Positions 30,281 to 38,210 of a DNA stretch of 42,603 nt are shown here, piece by piece (the stretch's first letter is position 1; each line of letters opens with the position of its first letter). The stretch lies in IMG/VR virus record IMGVR_UViG_3300046694_000140, positions 1 through 42,603 of that record, one strand, 5' to 3'. A program made the translations under genes and the position numbers. The notes under the pieces were generated by a model that saw only the letters and a list, made by a program, of their open reading frames with translations, had not been told where the DNA came from and ran no database searches. This DNA comes from a virus.

Positions 30281-31909
30281 TTACGTTGCGGGTTCCGTCA
30301 TCTCCCAGGCGACGACACACGTGTCCGTGGCGCTGGTAGATGTGATGGTGAACGAAGTACCTGCAGTTCGCGCACTGACTCGTTGAGCACCGGGGGTACC
30401 GCTGGCCCCAGAAGTCTGGGCCGTGAGCTGTATTCGAGTGTTCGCGGTGACCGACGTGTTGTTGACCGTCGCGGTCCCAGCAGCGAGCGTGACAACACCC
30501 ATACGAGCGTTGGTGCCCTCCTTGATGGCTACACCGCCGCCGACGCTTCCGATGTTGATGGTGTCCTTCGTCCCGGACCAGTAGTTGAACTTGCCGTCGG
30601 ACTGCCCACCACCGCTCAGCACTGAGTAGCCCGCGGCTGCCCACCCTGCATCGAAATCGTTGACCGGGGCCGCAGTGGTACCGGTTCGGGCTCCGATGTT
30701 TGGCCCACGCCGCACCGCGGTGTTACCAGTGCCTTCACTCCATGCGGTGGTGGCTGCGTGAAGGAATCCGCTGGCTACGGAAACGAAGGTGGAGGTTTCG
30801 ACCCGGACTCCGTACTGAGGGCTGTTGGTGCCTGCAGCGTTGTCGTCAACGCCGGGGTAGCAGGTCATCAGACCGACGATGATCGGGGTTGTGGCTCCGG
30901 CCACCTTGAGCCCTGCGTAACCTCCACCACCGGCGTTGGCATTCCGGCCGTCGCGGCGAGTGTGAAGGTTGTCGAACTGAATCGGCGGGTTGCCGGTTGC
31001 ATCGACCAGAACACCGTTCTTGTCGTTGCGATCGGTCGAGCAGTCTCCGAACAGCATTCCGCCGGAACCTGCACCCGTGGCCCAGTTGCCGGTGACGTGG
31101 AATCCGTTGTCGCCGTTCCATTCGGCTCGGCATCCGATCGCCTGTGAGTTGGCCAGGTTCAGGAGATAGAAGCCGTCAGCGCCAGATCCGATCGCCTGGC
31201 AGTCGACCATGGTGATGTCGGTCATGACCTCGAAGGAGAATCCCCGCCATCCAGCCTTGTCGACCATCACCCGATGCAGGCGCCAGCTGTAGGGAAAGAA
31301 TCCCGAGCTAATGCCCGTTCGAATGCCGGCTCCGGTCACCCGACGGATAGTGACGTCTCGAAGTCCGACATTCTGAACGTTGCCTTCGGCAGAGATGCCG
31401 TCGACACTCGGGGTCGAGAGATCCGAACCGTCGATCATCAGGTTCAGAACTCGCTGTTCGCCAGAAATATCGGCGTACCCGCCGGCTACGGCGTCGAGGA
31501 ACTTGATGACGGCACTGCCCGTGAACCCAGCCAGAGGACGGATGTATCCCGGAGGGTCGGTCAGGTCTGTGACGAACATGAGACCGGTTCGAGTGCCCAG
31601 AAGGGTCACTCCAGGCGGAATCACCAGTGGGACGCTGGTGCGGTAGACGCCAGGCGGCATTTCGACAACACCACCCGGAGGGCAGCTGTCGAGAGCCAGC
31701 TGAATGGCCGCAGCGTCGTCAGTTACGTTGTCGCCCATGGCGCCGTAGTTCTTGACGTTGAGGCCGTTGACCACGGTGCCGGCGTTGATCGTCGCCCCGC
31801 CAAAGGTCGTGAGGATGAGGTCCCCAGCGGCGTTGATCGACCCGCCAGAAATCATGGTGTCGCGGATTTCGTAGACCTTGGCGGCGGTCATTCCGGTAAC
31901 GGTAGGCAT
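30281..31909 (-). CDS. Right-handed beta-helix tail protein (pectate-lyase fold)
   Basis: The 542-residue protein has NVKNYGAMGDNVTDDAAAIQ and PPGGVVEMPPGVYRTSVPLV, the opening of pectate-lyase-3-type beta-helices used by phage tailspikes. Many short parallel-strand repeats follow. The C-terminal domain (about 90 residues, Thr/Ala-rich, ending CVVAWEMTEPAT) is likely trimerising or receptor-binding. It may degrade a host surface glycan or simply bind it; catalytic residues cannot be fixed by eye. The position between a major-tail paralogue and the gp10-like gene, upstream of the tape measure, is unusual for a receptor-binding protein. Confidence 0.8.
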   Translation of the reverse strand: MPTVTGMTAAKVYEIRDTMISGGSINAAGDLILTTFGGATINAGTVVNGLNVKNYGAMGDNVTDDAAAIQLALDSCPPGGVVEMPPGVYRTSVPLVIPPGVTLLGTRTGLMFVTDLTDPPGYIRPLAGFTGSAVIKFLDAVAGGYADISGEQRVLNLMIDGSDLSTPSVDGISAEGNVQNVGLRDVTIRRVTGAGIRTGISSGFFPYSWRLHRVMVDKAGWRGFSFEVMTDITMVDCQAIGSGADGFYLLNLANSQAIGCRAEWNGDNGFHVTGNWATGAGSGGMLFGDCSTDRNDKNGVLVDATGNPPIQFDNLHTRRDGRNANAGGGGYAGLKVAGATTPIIVGLMTCYPGVDDNAAGTNSPQYGVRVETSTFVSVASGFLHAATTAWSEGTGNTAVRRGPNIGARTGTTAAPVNDFDAGWAAAGYSVLSGGGQSDGKFNYWSGTKDTINIGSVGGGVAIKEGTNARMGVVTLAAGTATVNNTSVTANTRIQLTAQTSGASGTPGAQRVSARTAGTSFTITSTSATDTCVVAWEMTEPAT

Positions 31910-31921
31910 GGGTTCTCCTTC

Positions 31922-32710
31922 CTATGGCGAGGTGAGTGTGAAGACGGTGTCGTCGACGTTCACAGCATTCGGCGAGGTGATCTGCCAAATTTCGTCGTTC
32001 AACACCTGAATTACTGAGCCTGGTCCCGTAGCCGTGTACGTTCCGTCACCGTTATCGACGACGACAAGGTCGAACAGCTCGTCGTACATGTCGGTAAGCT
32101 CGGAAAGACTCGGAAGTCTGGGTTGCGTTAGTTCGCCACCGTAAAGCGTGTCTTCGATCGCTTTCAGAACCACGACATCTGTCGTTGCCGAATCGATGAT
32201 GACGTGAGCCGTGCTCCTATACCCAGCCATGGCGGGGGGTTTCGTGGTGAGAGACCAACTGAAGGTGGCAGCCTCGGGGGAGTCATTGGTCGTGGTGTAC
32301 GACTTCTGAGTCGGAGCCGCGAGAGCGTTGTACACGAGATGGATCTTGTACCCATGCTCGTTCTTGAGGTCGTTGCCCACGCCGGTTCTGTACGAAAAAC
32401 CGAACTGCTTCCTTCGCTGATGGGTGACAAACAGACCAGTTCGAGCCTGGGCTGTTCCGTCGCACTCAGCAAATTTCGGTGGGTAAGTGAAGGCATTGAT
32501 CGTCGCCTCGAACTCTTCGGCAGAACTGACGTTCAAGTACTTGACGCCGTCCATGTAATACGCCTTCGCCTCGCCGCCACTGGGAGACTCGTCGACTGAG
32601 GACAGACCGACCCAGGGGACACCAGCATCGGCGCCAACGTAAAGGACGCCACGGTCGACGCCAGTTTCGTACTCACGGGAACCCGGGGTGCCCCATTCGA
32701 TCCTTGTCAC
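31922..32710 (-). CDS. Second major tail protein paralogue (262 aa)
   Basis: The N-terminal 190 residues match the major tail protein at 33297-34184: DESPSGGEAKAYY, EEFEATINAFTYP, QFGFSYRTGVGNDL, YKIHLVYNA and NDSPEAATFSWSLTT occur in the same order. The C-terminal part (VVVDNGDGTYTATG then VIQVLNDEIWQI) is different from that of the first copy. It is probably a tube subunit or a special ring such as a tail terminator or baseplate-proximal ring. The GTG start follows AGAGGAGGTATCTGA. The relation to the first copy is clear; the role is inference. Confidence 0.75.
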   Translation of the reverse strand: MTRIEWGTPGSREYETGVDRGVLYVGADAGVPWVGLSSVDESPSGGEAKAYYMDGVKYLNVSSAEEFEATINAFTYPPKFAECDGTAQARTGLFVTHQRRKQFGFSYRTGVGNDLKNEHGYKIHLVYNALAAPTQKSYTTTNDSPEAATFSWSLTTKPPAMAGYRSTAHVIIDSATTDVVVLKAIEDTLYGGELTQPRLPSLSELTDMYDELFDLVVVDNGDGTYTATGPGSVIQVLNDEIWQITSPNAVNVDDTVFTLTSP

Positions 32711-32724
32711 TCAGATACCTCCTC

Positions 32725-33264
32725 TCAACCGCTGGTATTACCCTTAGCCAGACGCTCGGCATTGATTCGCTGCCGCTCAGCGATCATCTCGGCCGCGTTC
32801 CGTTTCTTCGGCGGTTTGGACTTCTCGTTGCAGACCCGGATCAGAGTTAGCAGCTTGTTCAGGTGCCAGTGTTCGGCATCGAGCCAGATGTTGTAGTTGA
32901 TCATCCAGTGATAGATGATCTCTGCCGTGATCGTCTCTCTACTGGGTGTTTGTCGTTCTTCTCGGAACCACGTTGCCGTCATCTTGGCGTGGATGTACTC
33001 GTTGATCTGGTCGAAGTTCTCCGCGGAGACTTTGGACCAAACCTCCGGAGGAACTTCCGGGTTGAGAATCATCATCTCGATGTAAGCCAGCGTCTCTTCC
33101 CGGGTTTTCTCCCCGTCACCGAGAAACGGCTTTTCGAAAGATTGCTCCCATTTTGACAGGGTGGCCAGAGAATGCTCCAGCTCAAGCGTGAACGAGTCGG
33201 TGACGACGAACGTTTCGGTGTCATCATCAAACTTCTCAGACAACGGGACATCGATCTTGAGCAT
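32725..33264 (-). CDS. Tail assembly chaperone
   Basis: The 179-residue protein has an N-terminal VVTDSFTLELEHSLATLSKW segment and LAYIEMMILNPEVPPEVWSK, and a C-terminal basic tail (KKRNAAEMIAERQRINAERL) typical of the GT part of siphovirus tail chaperones. The whole protein is encoded in one frame, so no programmed frameshift is needed. In most siphoviruses this gene lies directly before the tape measure; here three other genes intervene. AAAGGAGG precedes the ATG. Confidence 0.7.
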   Translation of the reverse strand: MLKIDVPLSEKFDDDTETFVVTDSFTLELEHSLATLSKWEQSFEKPFLGDGEKTREETLAYIEMMILNPEVPPEVWSKVSAENFDQINEYIHAKMTATWFREERQTPSRETITAEIIYHWMINYNIWLDAEHWHLNKLLTLIRVCNEKSKPPKKRNAAEMIAERQRINAERLAKGNTSG

Positions 33265-33296
33265 TCTCTGGCCTCCTTTCCGTCAGCTGCCGGCGT

Positions 33297-34184
33297 TTAG
33301 AAGTCGCCGACCAGCCAGTCGGAGTCGATGTTGGTCGGGAACTTGTAGCCGACGTTCGGACGGGACTCGACCACGTGGTTCACGGTGAACGCCGGCTGGG
33401 CGCCCGGAGCCAGAAGCTCGTCGTCCATGTAGTACGAGACACCGGCGATCGTCGGAACGGTCATGACCTTCGTGGTGGTGTTGAAGGCCGGCTCGGTCGG
33501 GGTGACCGTCAGGACGGCGCCGGTGAACATCGCGAGGACGGCAGCCGGCGACGGCAGAGACGGGTCCGTGCCCTCGGTGCCGTACAGGAACTCCCGCAGC
33601 GTGGAGACTGCGGCCGGCGTCTCCTTGGTGGTGTCGATGGTGATCGTCGCGGTCGGCTTGTACGCGACCGAGTTGACCGTACCGACCTCGACCGGGTAGG
33701 TGGTCAGCTCCCACGAGAACGTCGCCGCCTCCGGCGAGTCGTTGACCGTGGTGAACGCCTTCTCGGACGGGTTGGCAGTGGCGCCGTAGACGAGGTGGAT
33801 CTTCTCGCCCGCGTCCGGGTTGAGGTCGTTGCCGACCTTGGAGACGTACGAGAAGCCGAACGAGGGACGGCCCTGCTGGCCCAGCGAGACGCCGGGGGTC
33901 GGAGACGCCGCACCGTCGAGGGCCGGGATGGCCTCCTTCGGGTAGGTGAACGCCTCGATGGTCGCGCCGAACTCCTCCGCAGAACGGAGGCTCGCGTACA
34001 CGCGGTTGTCGGCGTACTGCTTGTTGACCTCGGCGCCCGACGGCGACTCGGTGACGGAGACGAGGCCGTTCCAGGCGTATCCGTTGTTGTAGACACCAGC
34101 GTTGTTGATGGTGTAGAAGACGCCCTTCTCGACGCCGTTCTCGTACACCTTCTCGCCGGTCTTGTCCCATGCCAGGACAGACAT
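33297..34184 (-). CDS. Major tail protein (tail tube) with C-terminal accessory domain
   Basis: The 295-residue protein has a tube-forming N-terminal part (VSVTESPSGAEVNKQYAD, EEFGATIEAFTYP, GFSYVSKVGNDLNPD, NDSPEAATFSW) and a separate C-terminal domain of about 75 residues that starts at VTPTEPAFNTTT. That domain is closely similar to the C-terminus of the major capsid protein (PTEP, ITIPT/MTVPT, GV.Y, GAQ, Y.F...DS.W). It is likely displayed on the outside of the tail tube. GGGAAG precedes the ATG. Confidence 0.88.
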   Translation of the reverse strand: MSVLAWDKTGEKVYENGVEKGVFYTINNAGVYNNGYAWNGLVSVTESPSGAEVNKQYADNRVYASLRSAEEFGATIEAFTYPKEAIPALDGAASPTPGVSLGQQGRPSFGFSYVSKVGNDLNPDAGEKIHLVYGATANPSEKAFTTVNDSPEAATFSWELTTYPVEVGTVNSVAYKPTATITIDTTKETPAAVSTLREFLYGTEGTDPSLPSPAAVLAMFTGAVLTVTPTEPAFNTTTKVMTVPTIAGVSYYMDDELLAPGAQPAFTVNHVVESRPNVGYKFPTNIDSDWLVGDF

Positions 34185-34197
34185 GTGTTACTTCCCT

Positions 34198-34500
34198 TCA
34201 GAAGTACAAGTTGAAGACGTCGTGATGCAGCCCATCAGCTGCGTAGTTGCGATCGAACAGACACATGGGCTGCTGGGCGACCTTGTCCGGGATCTCGCTG
34301 TCGGGGTCCCGGTCGATCACCGTCACCATGTACCGCTTGGTGTAGGCGTACGGCTTGTTGCCAGCGAATTGAGTATCCGCACTGTCGCGCTTATACACGA
34401 TGCACGGATACTCCATCTTCACGTTGGCCGGAGGCTGGAAGTAGACGCGAGGCGTCAACGACACCAGCAACTCATGGAGTTGTAGGCGGGATCGGCCCAT
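34198..34500 (-). CDS. Tail terminator-like protein
   Basis: This 100-residue protein (LHELLVSLTPRVYFQPPANV, then YPCIVYKRDSADTQFAGN and YTKRYMVTVIDRDPDSEIPD) has the size, beta-rich pattern and position of siphovirus tail terminator/neck proteins: directly before the major tail protein and overlapping the head-closure gene. AGGGAAG precedes the ATG. It would cap the tube and join it to the head. Confidence 0.68.
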   Translation of the reverse strand: MGRSRLQLHELLVSLTPRVYFQPPANVKMEYPCIVYKRDSADTQFAGNKPYAYTKRYMVTVIDRDPDSEIPDKVAQQPMCLFDRNYAADGLHHDVFNLYF

Positions 34501-34810
34501 TGTACTTCCCTCCCAGCCTCAAGAGCAGACGGGGACTCTGCACTTCCACTTCTGTGACTTTCCACAGAGTCCCCATCCACTGCACATAGCGAATGGCAAA
34601 GAAATTCTCGTTGGCGTATGGGTCCGCCACAATGCTGATCATGTTGTTCACCGAGAGATCGTCATTGACACTCTCTCCCGATTGGAGTCTCCGCGTGTTC
34701 CGAAGAATATCGCCCGTGTAGTCACGCTCGACAATTACTTCTTCCCAGACTCCTGGCTTAATCTCAACAGATGTGGGGCCGTAACCTACCTTTCCGGAGT
34801 ACTTTGCCAC
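34472..34810 (-). CDS. Head-closure (stopper) protein
   Basis: The 112-residue protein has YSGKVGYGPTSVEIKPGVWE, NDDLSVNNMISIVADPYANE and VQWMGTLWKVTEVEVQSPRL, a pattern shared by small neck proteins of phages of Gram-positive bacteria. Its place immediately after the capsid gene and before the tail terminator supports the stopper role. The GTG start has only a weak ribosome site; it may be coupled to the end of the capsid gene 14 nt upstream. Confidence 0.68.
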   Translation of the reverse strand: MAKYSGKVGYGPTSVEIKPGVWEEVIVERDYTGDILRNTRRLQSGESVNDDLSVNNMISIVADPYANENFFAIRYVQWMGTLWKVTEVEVQSPRLLLRLGGKYNGPIPPTTP

Positions 34811-34824
34811 GGCCAGTGGCTACG

Positions 34825-36141
34825 TCAGGCGGCCGGACGCTTGAACGTCCAGTTGCTGTCCGCGTTGGTGGCGAAGTAGTAGCCCGACGCCGGGACGGCG
34901 TAGACGGTCTTCGACGCGCCAGCGGCCAGAGCCGTCTGGGCACCCGCGGTGAGGGTGGCGCCCGTGGGCGAGCCGTCCTTGTAGACGACACCGGTCTTGG
35001 TCGGGATGGTGATGACGCCGGTGGAGGCGACGAACGTGGGCTCGGTCGGGGCGACCAGGACGTTGGCCGCGGCAGTCTTGAGGATGATCTGCGCGGACTT
35101 GATCTTGGTGAGCGCGCCGGAGAGCCGCGCCTCCATCAGGTACTTGTACTTGTTGTAGTCGATGTCGAAGTCGTCGAACCGGGTGAGCTCGCCGCCTCGG
35201 TCCGTGCCGACCGTGTAGTCGGACAGGTTGACCAGGATGCCGACGAGGTCGCCCTCGCCCTCCATCGCCTCGACGGCGACGATGCTGCTGACGCGAAGGG
35301 CCGCGGCCAGGTCCGCCTCGGTCGGGTACAGACGCCGGTTGGAGTTGGCCTCGTCCTTGAGCAGGAGCATCTCGGTGAGGTGCTGCTCGGTGGTGAAGAG
35401 AGTCGGCCGGCCGGTGCCCTTGTAGAAGCGGCGGGCACGGAGGACGGTCTCGATGACCTCCATGTAGGAGGAGCTCGCGTCGTCGATGTTGACCGTCACC
35501 GTGGTCATGTACAGCTCGTGCTCGTTGCGGATCGAGCGGATGCCGTCGCCGGAAGCAGCGGCCATCGGGTCGGCGATGTGGTCCGGGTCCGAGACGTCGC
35601 GGCCGTCACCGAAGAGGATCGCACGCGCGATCTCCTCCTCGATCATGAGCCGGATCTCGCCCCACAGCCAGGCGACGATGTCGTAGTCGGTGACGTCGAG
35701 GATGTCGTCACGGTCGAGCGACTGCTTCTTGTAGATCGTGGTGGGCCCGGTCTTCCGGGACGTGACCGCGAACCACTCTTCCTTCTTGTACGAGCCGGTG
35801 ATGTAGCCCTTGGCCCGCGCCTCGTCCTGCGTGATGTCCGCGACGAGAGTCTTGATGCGGGAGAACGGCCGGCGGTCGACACCGTTGAGGACGGTCGCGA
35901 CCCACTCGGTCCGGCGCTTGTTCCACTCGGGGGTGTTGTTGATCGTCTTGGCGTCCGGGAACAGGATCTCGATGTTCTCGACACCGTGCTCCAGCGCGGT
36001 CTCTTCGAGGACCGCCTTCAGCGAGCCGGCCTTGACGGCCTTCTTCGCGATCTCCCGGAACTCCGAGTGGGACAGAGTCTTCTGGGGCTTCCCGTCCGAA
36101 CCGGTGCCGGTCGCGGACTGGTCGAACACGTTGCGCGTCAT
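34825..36141 (-). CDS. Major capsid protein from an internal start (438 aa)
   Basis: M257 of the fusion (MTRNVFDQSATG) is preceded by AGGAAGGA, 9 nt before the ATG, the strongest type of ribosome site in the window and better than the one at 36909. The sequence from this Met looks like a normal capsid start. The site suggests that capsid protein alone is made in excess and the protease fusion is a minor product, as lambda C/Nu3 and other internal starts do for scaffold. The motif is seen directly; the in vivo use is inference. Confidence 0.6.
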   Translation of the reverse strand: MTRNVFDQSATGTGSDGKPQKTLSHSEFREIAKKAVKAGSLKAVLEETALEHGVENIEILFPDAKTINNTPEWNKRRTEWVATVLNGVDRRPFSRIKTLVADITQDEARAKGYITGSYKKEEWFAVTSRKTGPTTIYKKQSLDRDDILDVTDYDIVAWLWGEIRLMIEEEIARAILFGDGRDVSDPDHIADPMAAASGDGIRSIRNEHELYMTTVTVNIDDASSSYMEVIETVLRARRFYKGTGRPTLFTTEQHLTEMLLLKDEANSNRRLYPTEADLAAALRVSSIVAVEAMEGEGDLVGILVNLSDYTVGTDRGGELTRFDDFDIDYNKYKYLMEARLSGALTKIKSAQIILKTAAANVLVAPTEPTFVASTGVITIPTKTGVVYKDGSPTGATLTAGAQTALAAGASKTVYAVPASGYYFATNADSNWTFKRPAA

Positions 36142-36909
36142 AGCGCCGGTTCCTTCCTGGTGGTTGAGGTCGCCCTCGGGGTTGTCGTCGGTGGGTTCGC
36201 CGTCCTTCGGCTCCCCGTCCTTGGGCGCGTCGGCCTTGGGCTCGCCGTCCTTGGGCTCGTCGTCGGAGTGCTGGGCGCCGGCCTCAAGGGCCGCTTCGAC
36301 CAGAGCGGTGACGAGACCCTTGGTGTCGTCGTCGAGGTCGTCATACGCCTGCTGCAGCGTCACACCGTCGCCGGAGTCGTCAGCGGGCTTGGCGTCGGGC
36401 TTGACGTTGGCGACACCATCGACCGAGTGGGTCAGTTCGAGCTTCTCGCCGAACCGGATGATCGCCTCGTCGGGCAGCTCGGTGAAGTCGTCCGGGTCAT
36501 CGCTGTGGGCGAGGCGGACGAAGTCGATCTTCGCTCCGGGATTGGCCCCGGCGAGGACGACACTGACCTCACGGATCATGCCGTGGATGACGTTCTTGCC
36601 GCCGGCGATGACCTTCTCGACCAGAGCGTTGGCCCAGATCGAGAGCGAGTCCAGGTCCTTGTGAGCGACCTGTGCCTTGACTGCCTGTCCGCGCTGGGTC
36701 TCGTTGAAGTACCCCTTCGCGTACACACCCTCGTCGCGGTGTTCGAGGATGACGTGACCGAGGACGTTCTCCGGGTCCTTCCGGTCGTGCATCCAGACGA
36801 GCGGTACCTTCTCGCCGTCCATGTGCTTGAAGGCTTCGGGCGTGATGGTCCGGCCGTCAGAGCACTTGAGGTTGGCCTTGGTGGCCCATCCGCCAAAGTC
36901 AGGTTCCAT
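34825..36909 (-). CDS. Fused prohead protease and HK97-fold major capsid protein
   Basis: The first part of this 694-residue protein is an HK97-type maturation protease (VPLVWMHDRKDP with H41, SLSIW with S90, REVSVVLAGANPGAK). A low-complexity, Pro/Glu/Asp-rich linker (repeats of PKDGEPK) and an acidic scaffold-like region follow. The second part, from M257, is the capsid protein, with WNKRRTEWVATVLNGVDRRP and ATSR-type segments and a C-terminal accessory domain (about residues 615-694). Protease and scaffold would be made as one chain and cut during maturation. GGAGGGAACC precedes the ATG, which overlaps the portal gene by 11 nt. Confidence 0.88.
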   Translation of the reverse strand: MEPDFGGWATKANLKCSDGRTITPEAFKHMDGEKVPLVWMHDRKDPENVLGHVILEHRDEGVYAKGYFNETQRGQAVKAQVAHKDLDSLSIWANALVEKVIAGGKNVIHGMIREVSVVLAGANPGAKIDFVRLAHSDDPDDFTELPDEAIIRFGEKLELTHSVDGVANVKPDAKPADDSGDGVTLQQAYDDLDDDTKGLVTALVEAALEAGAQHSDDEPKDGEPKADAPKDGEPKDGEPTDDNPEGDLNHQEGTGAMTRNVFDQSATGTGSDGKPQKTLSHSEFREIAKKAVKAGSLKAVLEETALEHGVENIEILFPDAKTINNTPEWNKRRTEWVATVLNGVDRRPFSRIKTLVADITQDEARAKGYITGSYKKEEWFAVTSRKTGPTTIYKKQSLDRDDILDVTDYDIVAWLWGEIRLMIEEEIARAILFGDGRDVSDPDHIADPMAAASGDGIRSIRNEHELYMTTVTVNIDDASSSYMEVIETVLRARRFYKGTGRPTLFTTEQHLTEMLLLKDEANSNRRLYPTEADLAAALRVSSIVAVEAMEGEGDLVGILVNLSDYTVGTDRGGELTRFDDFDIDYNKYKYLMEARLSGALTKIKSAQIILKTAAANVLVAPTEPTFVASTGVITIPTKTGVVYKDGSPTGATLTAGAQTALAAGASKTVYAVPASGYYFATNADSNWTFKRPAA
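36139..36158 (-). promoter_or_regulatory. Internal ribosome-binding site in the protease-capsid fusion
   Basis: AGGAAGGA, 9 nt, ATG inside the coding sequence at the linker/capsid boundary. The codons it occupies (QEGTGAM) lie in a linker free to evolve, which allows such a site. Confidence 0.6.
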
Positions 36910-38191
36910 TTTGACGGTTCCCTCCCGTCTCTATCAGTTGAGGTGGCGACTCCGACGGAGCCGGCTCGATTGCGAGTGGTTGGCGTGCCGGGCCGAGCTG
37001 CTTGTCGGTCGGCATGTTCGGGTTGGTGAGCTTGTCCGCGGACGGGTCCTTGGCCGGCTTCCAACCGATGGCGGTTCGGATGTCGTTGCCCGTGGCGATG
37101 CGGTTTCGGACGAACTTGTCGCCGATCTCCGCCAGTTGCTCCATGGCGACGAGCTTGAACGGGTTGCGGTACCACTCGACCGACTGCCCTTGAGTCCGAG
37201 CGGTCTTCGTCAGGAAAGCCCGGCGCATGGCTTCGGAGATGGCGTCGAGAATCGGGTCGATGGTGCGGAAGAAGTAGTTGTTCATGGCTGCTTCGTCCGC
37301 CGTGCCGTTCAGGACATCAGGCGTGAGACCCAGCTGGTTGTACAGCATGTCCGTGAAGTACTTGACCTCGTCGAGGAGCTTGTTCTCAACGGGTCGGTTC
37401 AGCTGAGTGATCTTCTCGGTTCCGTCTGTGTAGGCGATGCCGTATTGGCTGCCCTTCAGCTGGAACTCGATCTCCTTCCGGCGCTGTTCGGCCTGCTGCC
37501 GGCGAGCCTCGGACTTGATCACGTACGGCAGCTGGATGATCATGTCCAACTTGCCGGAGCTGTTCGCGTCGTCGGTACGGTCCAGAAGGTTCAACTTCTG
37601 GATCAACCGCTGGTAGGTCGAGTTCGGCTCATTCATCACCGTGTAAAGAGGGTTCTCCACGATGGCGACGAACTTCTTGGGTAGCGTGACCTCTTCCCGC
37701 ATACCGGACAGCTCGTTGTAGAGCATGACGCGAACGGCGTCCGGGTACCACGCTATGACTTCGCCGACTCGAAGAGACCTGATGTCGAAGCCTCCGGTCG
37801 TAGCCGGATTCACGGTGGTTTCCACCGGAACGATGGCAACTACACCCTTCTCCAAGACCGTCTGCGCGATGTCCTGCCTGAATTGCCGACCGCCCTGATC
37901 GATGTTGGCTTCGACCTTGAGGCAATCATTCAGACCGCTCTTCATGTCTTCGACGTAGCGCTCTTCATCGTCCACTCGGACGTGTCGAATCGGCACTTCG
38001 GAAACATCAATCGCGATTCGGTTGATGATCGACGCGATGATGGATCGTTCGTTACCGATCGACATCCGCTGTCGGTCAGGCCGGCCGCCGTAGTTGAACC
38101 CGCCATGGTTTTGGTTGCTGGCGTACGGGTCCGACGTGAAGGCGTTCCATGCGTGCTGCAGGCCGGTCTTCAGTCGGGTTAGCAATGCCAT
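36899..38191 (-). CDS. Portal protein
   Basis: The 430-residue protein has NERSIIASIINRIAIDVSEV near the N-terminus, LLDEVKYFTDMLYNQLGLTP and NGTADEAAMNNYFFRTIDPI, conserved in HK97-type portal proteins of Gram-positive phages. It would form the dodecameric ring at one capsid vertex for packaging and ejection. AAAGGGGGTGA precedes the ATG. It lies 19 nt after the large terminase and overlaps the protease-capsid gene. Confidence 0.9.
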   Translation of the reverse strand: MALLTRLKTGLQHAWNAFTSDPYASNQNHGGFNYGGRPDRQRMSIGNERSIIASIINRIAIDVSEVPIRHVRVDDEERYVEDMKSGLNDCLKVEANIDQGGRQFRQDIAQTVLEKGVVAIVPVETTVNPATTGGFDIRSLRVGEVIAWYPDAVRVMLYNELSGMREEVTLPKKFVAIVENPLYTVMNEPNSTYQRLIQKLNLLDRTDDANSSGKLDMIIQLPYVIKSEARRQQAEQRRKEIEFQLKGSQYGIAYTDGTEKITQLNRPVENKLLDEVKYFTDMLYNQLGLTPDVLNGTADEAAMNNYFFRTIDPILDAISEAMRRAFLTKTARTQGQSVEWYRNPFKLVAMEQLAEIGDKFVRNRIATGNDIRTAIGWKPAKDPSADKLTNPNMPTDKQLGPARQPLAIEPAPSESPPQLIETGGNRQNGT

Positions 38192-38210
38192 GAGTCACCC
38201 CCTTTCCTGG

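Noticed and set aside
33283-34170. Second minus-strand frame of 295 codons over the major tail protein
   Set aside because: It is Arg/Gly/His-rich and overlaps the well-supported major tail protein in another frame.
36180-36270. CRISPR-like short repeats
   Set aside because: The repeating GGCTCGCCGTCCTTGG-type units encode the PKDGEP linker of the protease-capsid fusion, are in frame and lack spacers.
34771-37029. Plus-strand open frame of 752 codons opposite the capsid gene
   Set aside because: Valine/Arg/Gly-rich shadow translation of the capsid-protease gene without family signals.
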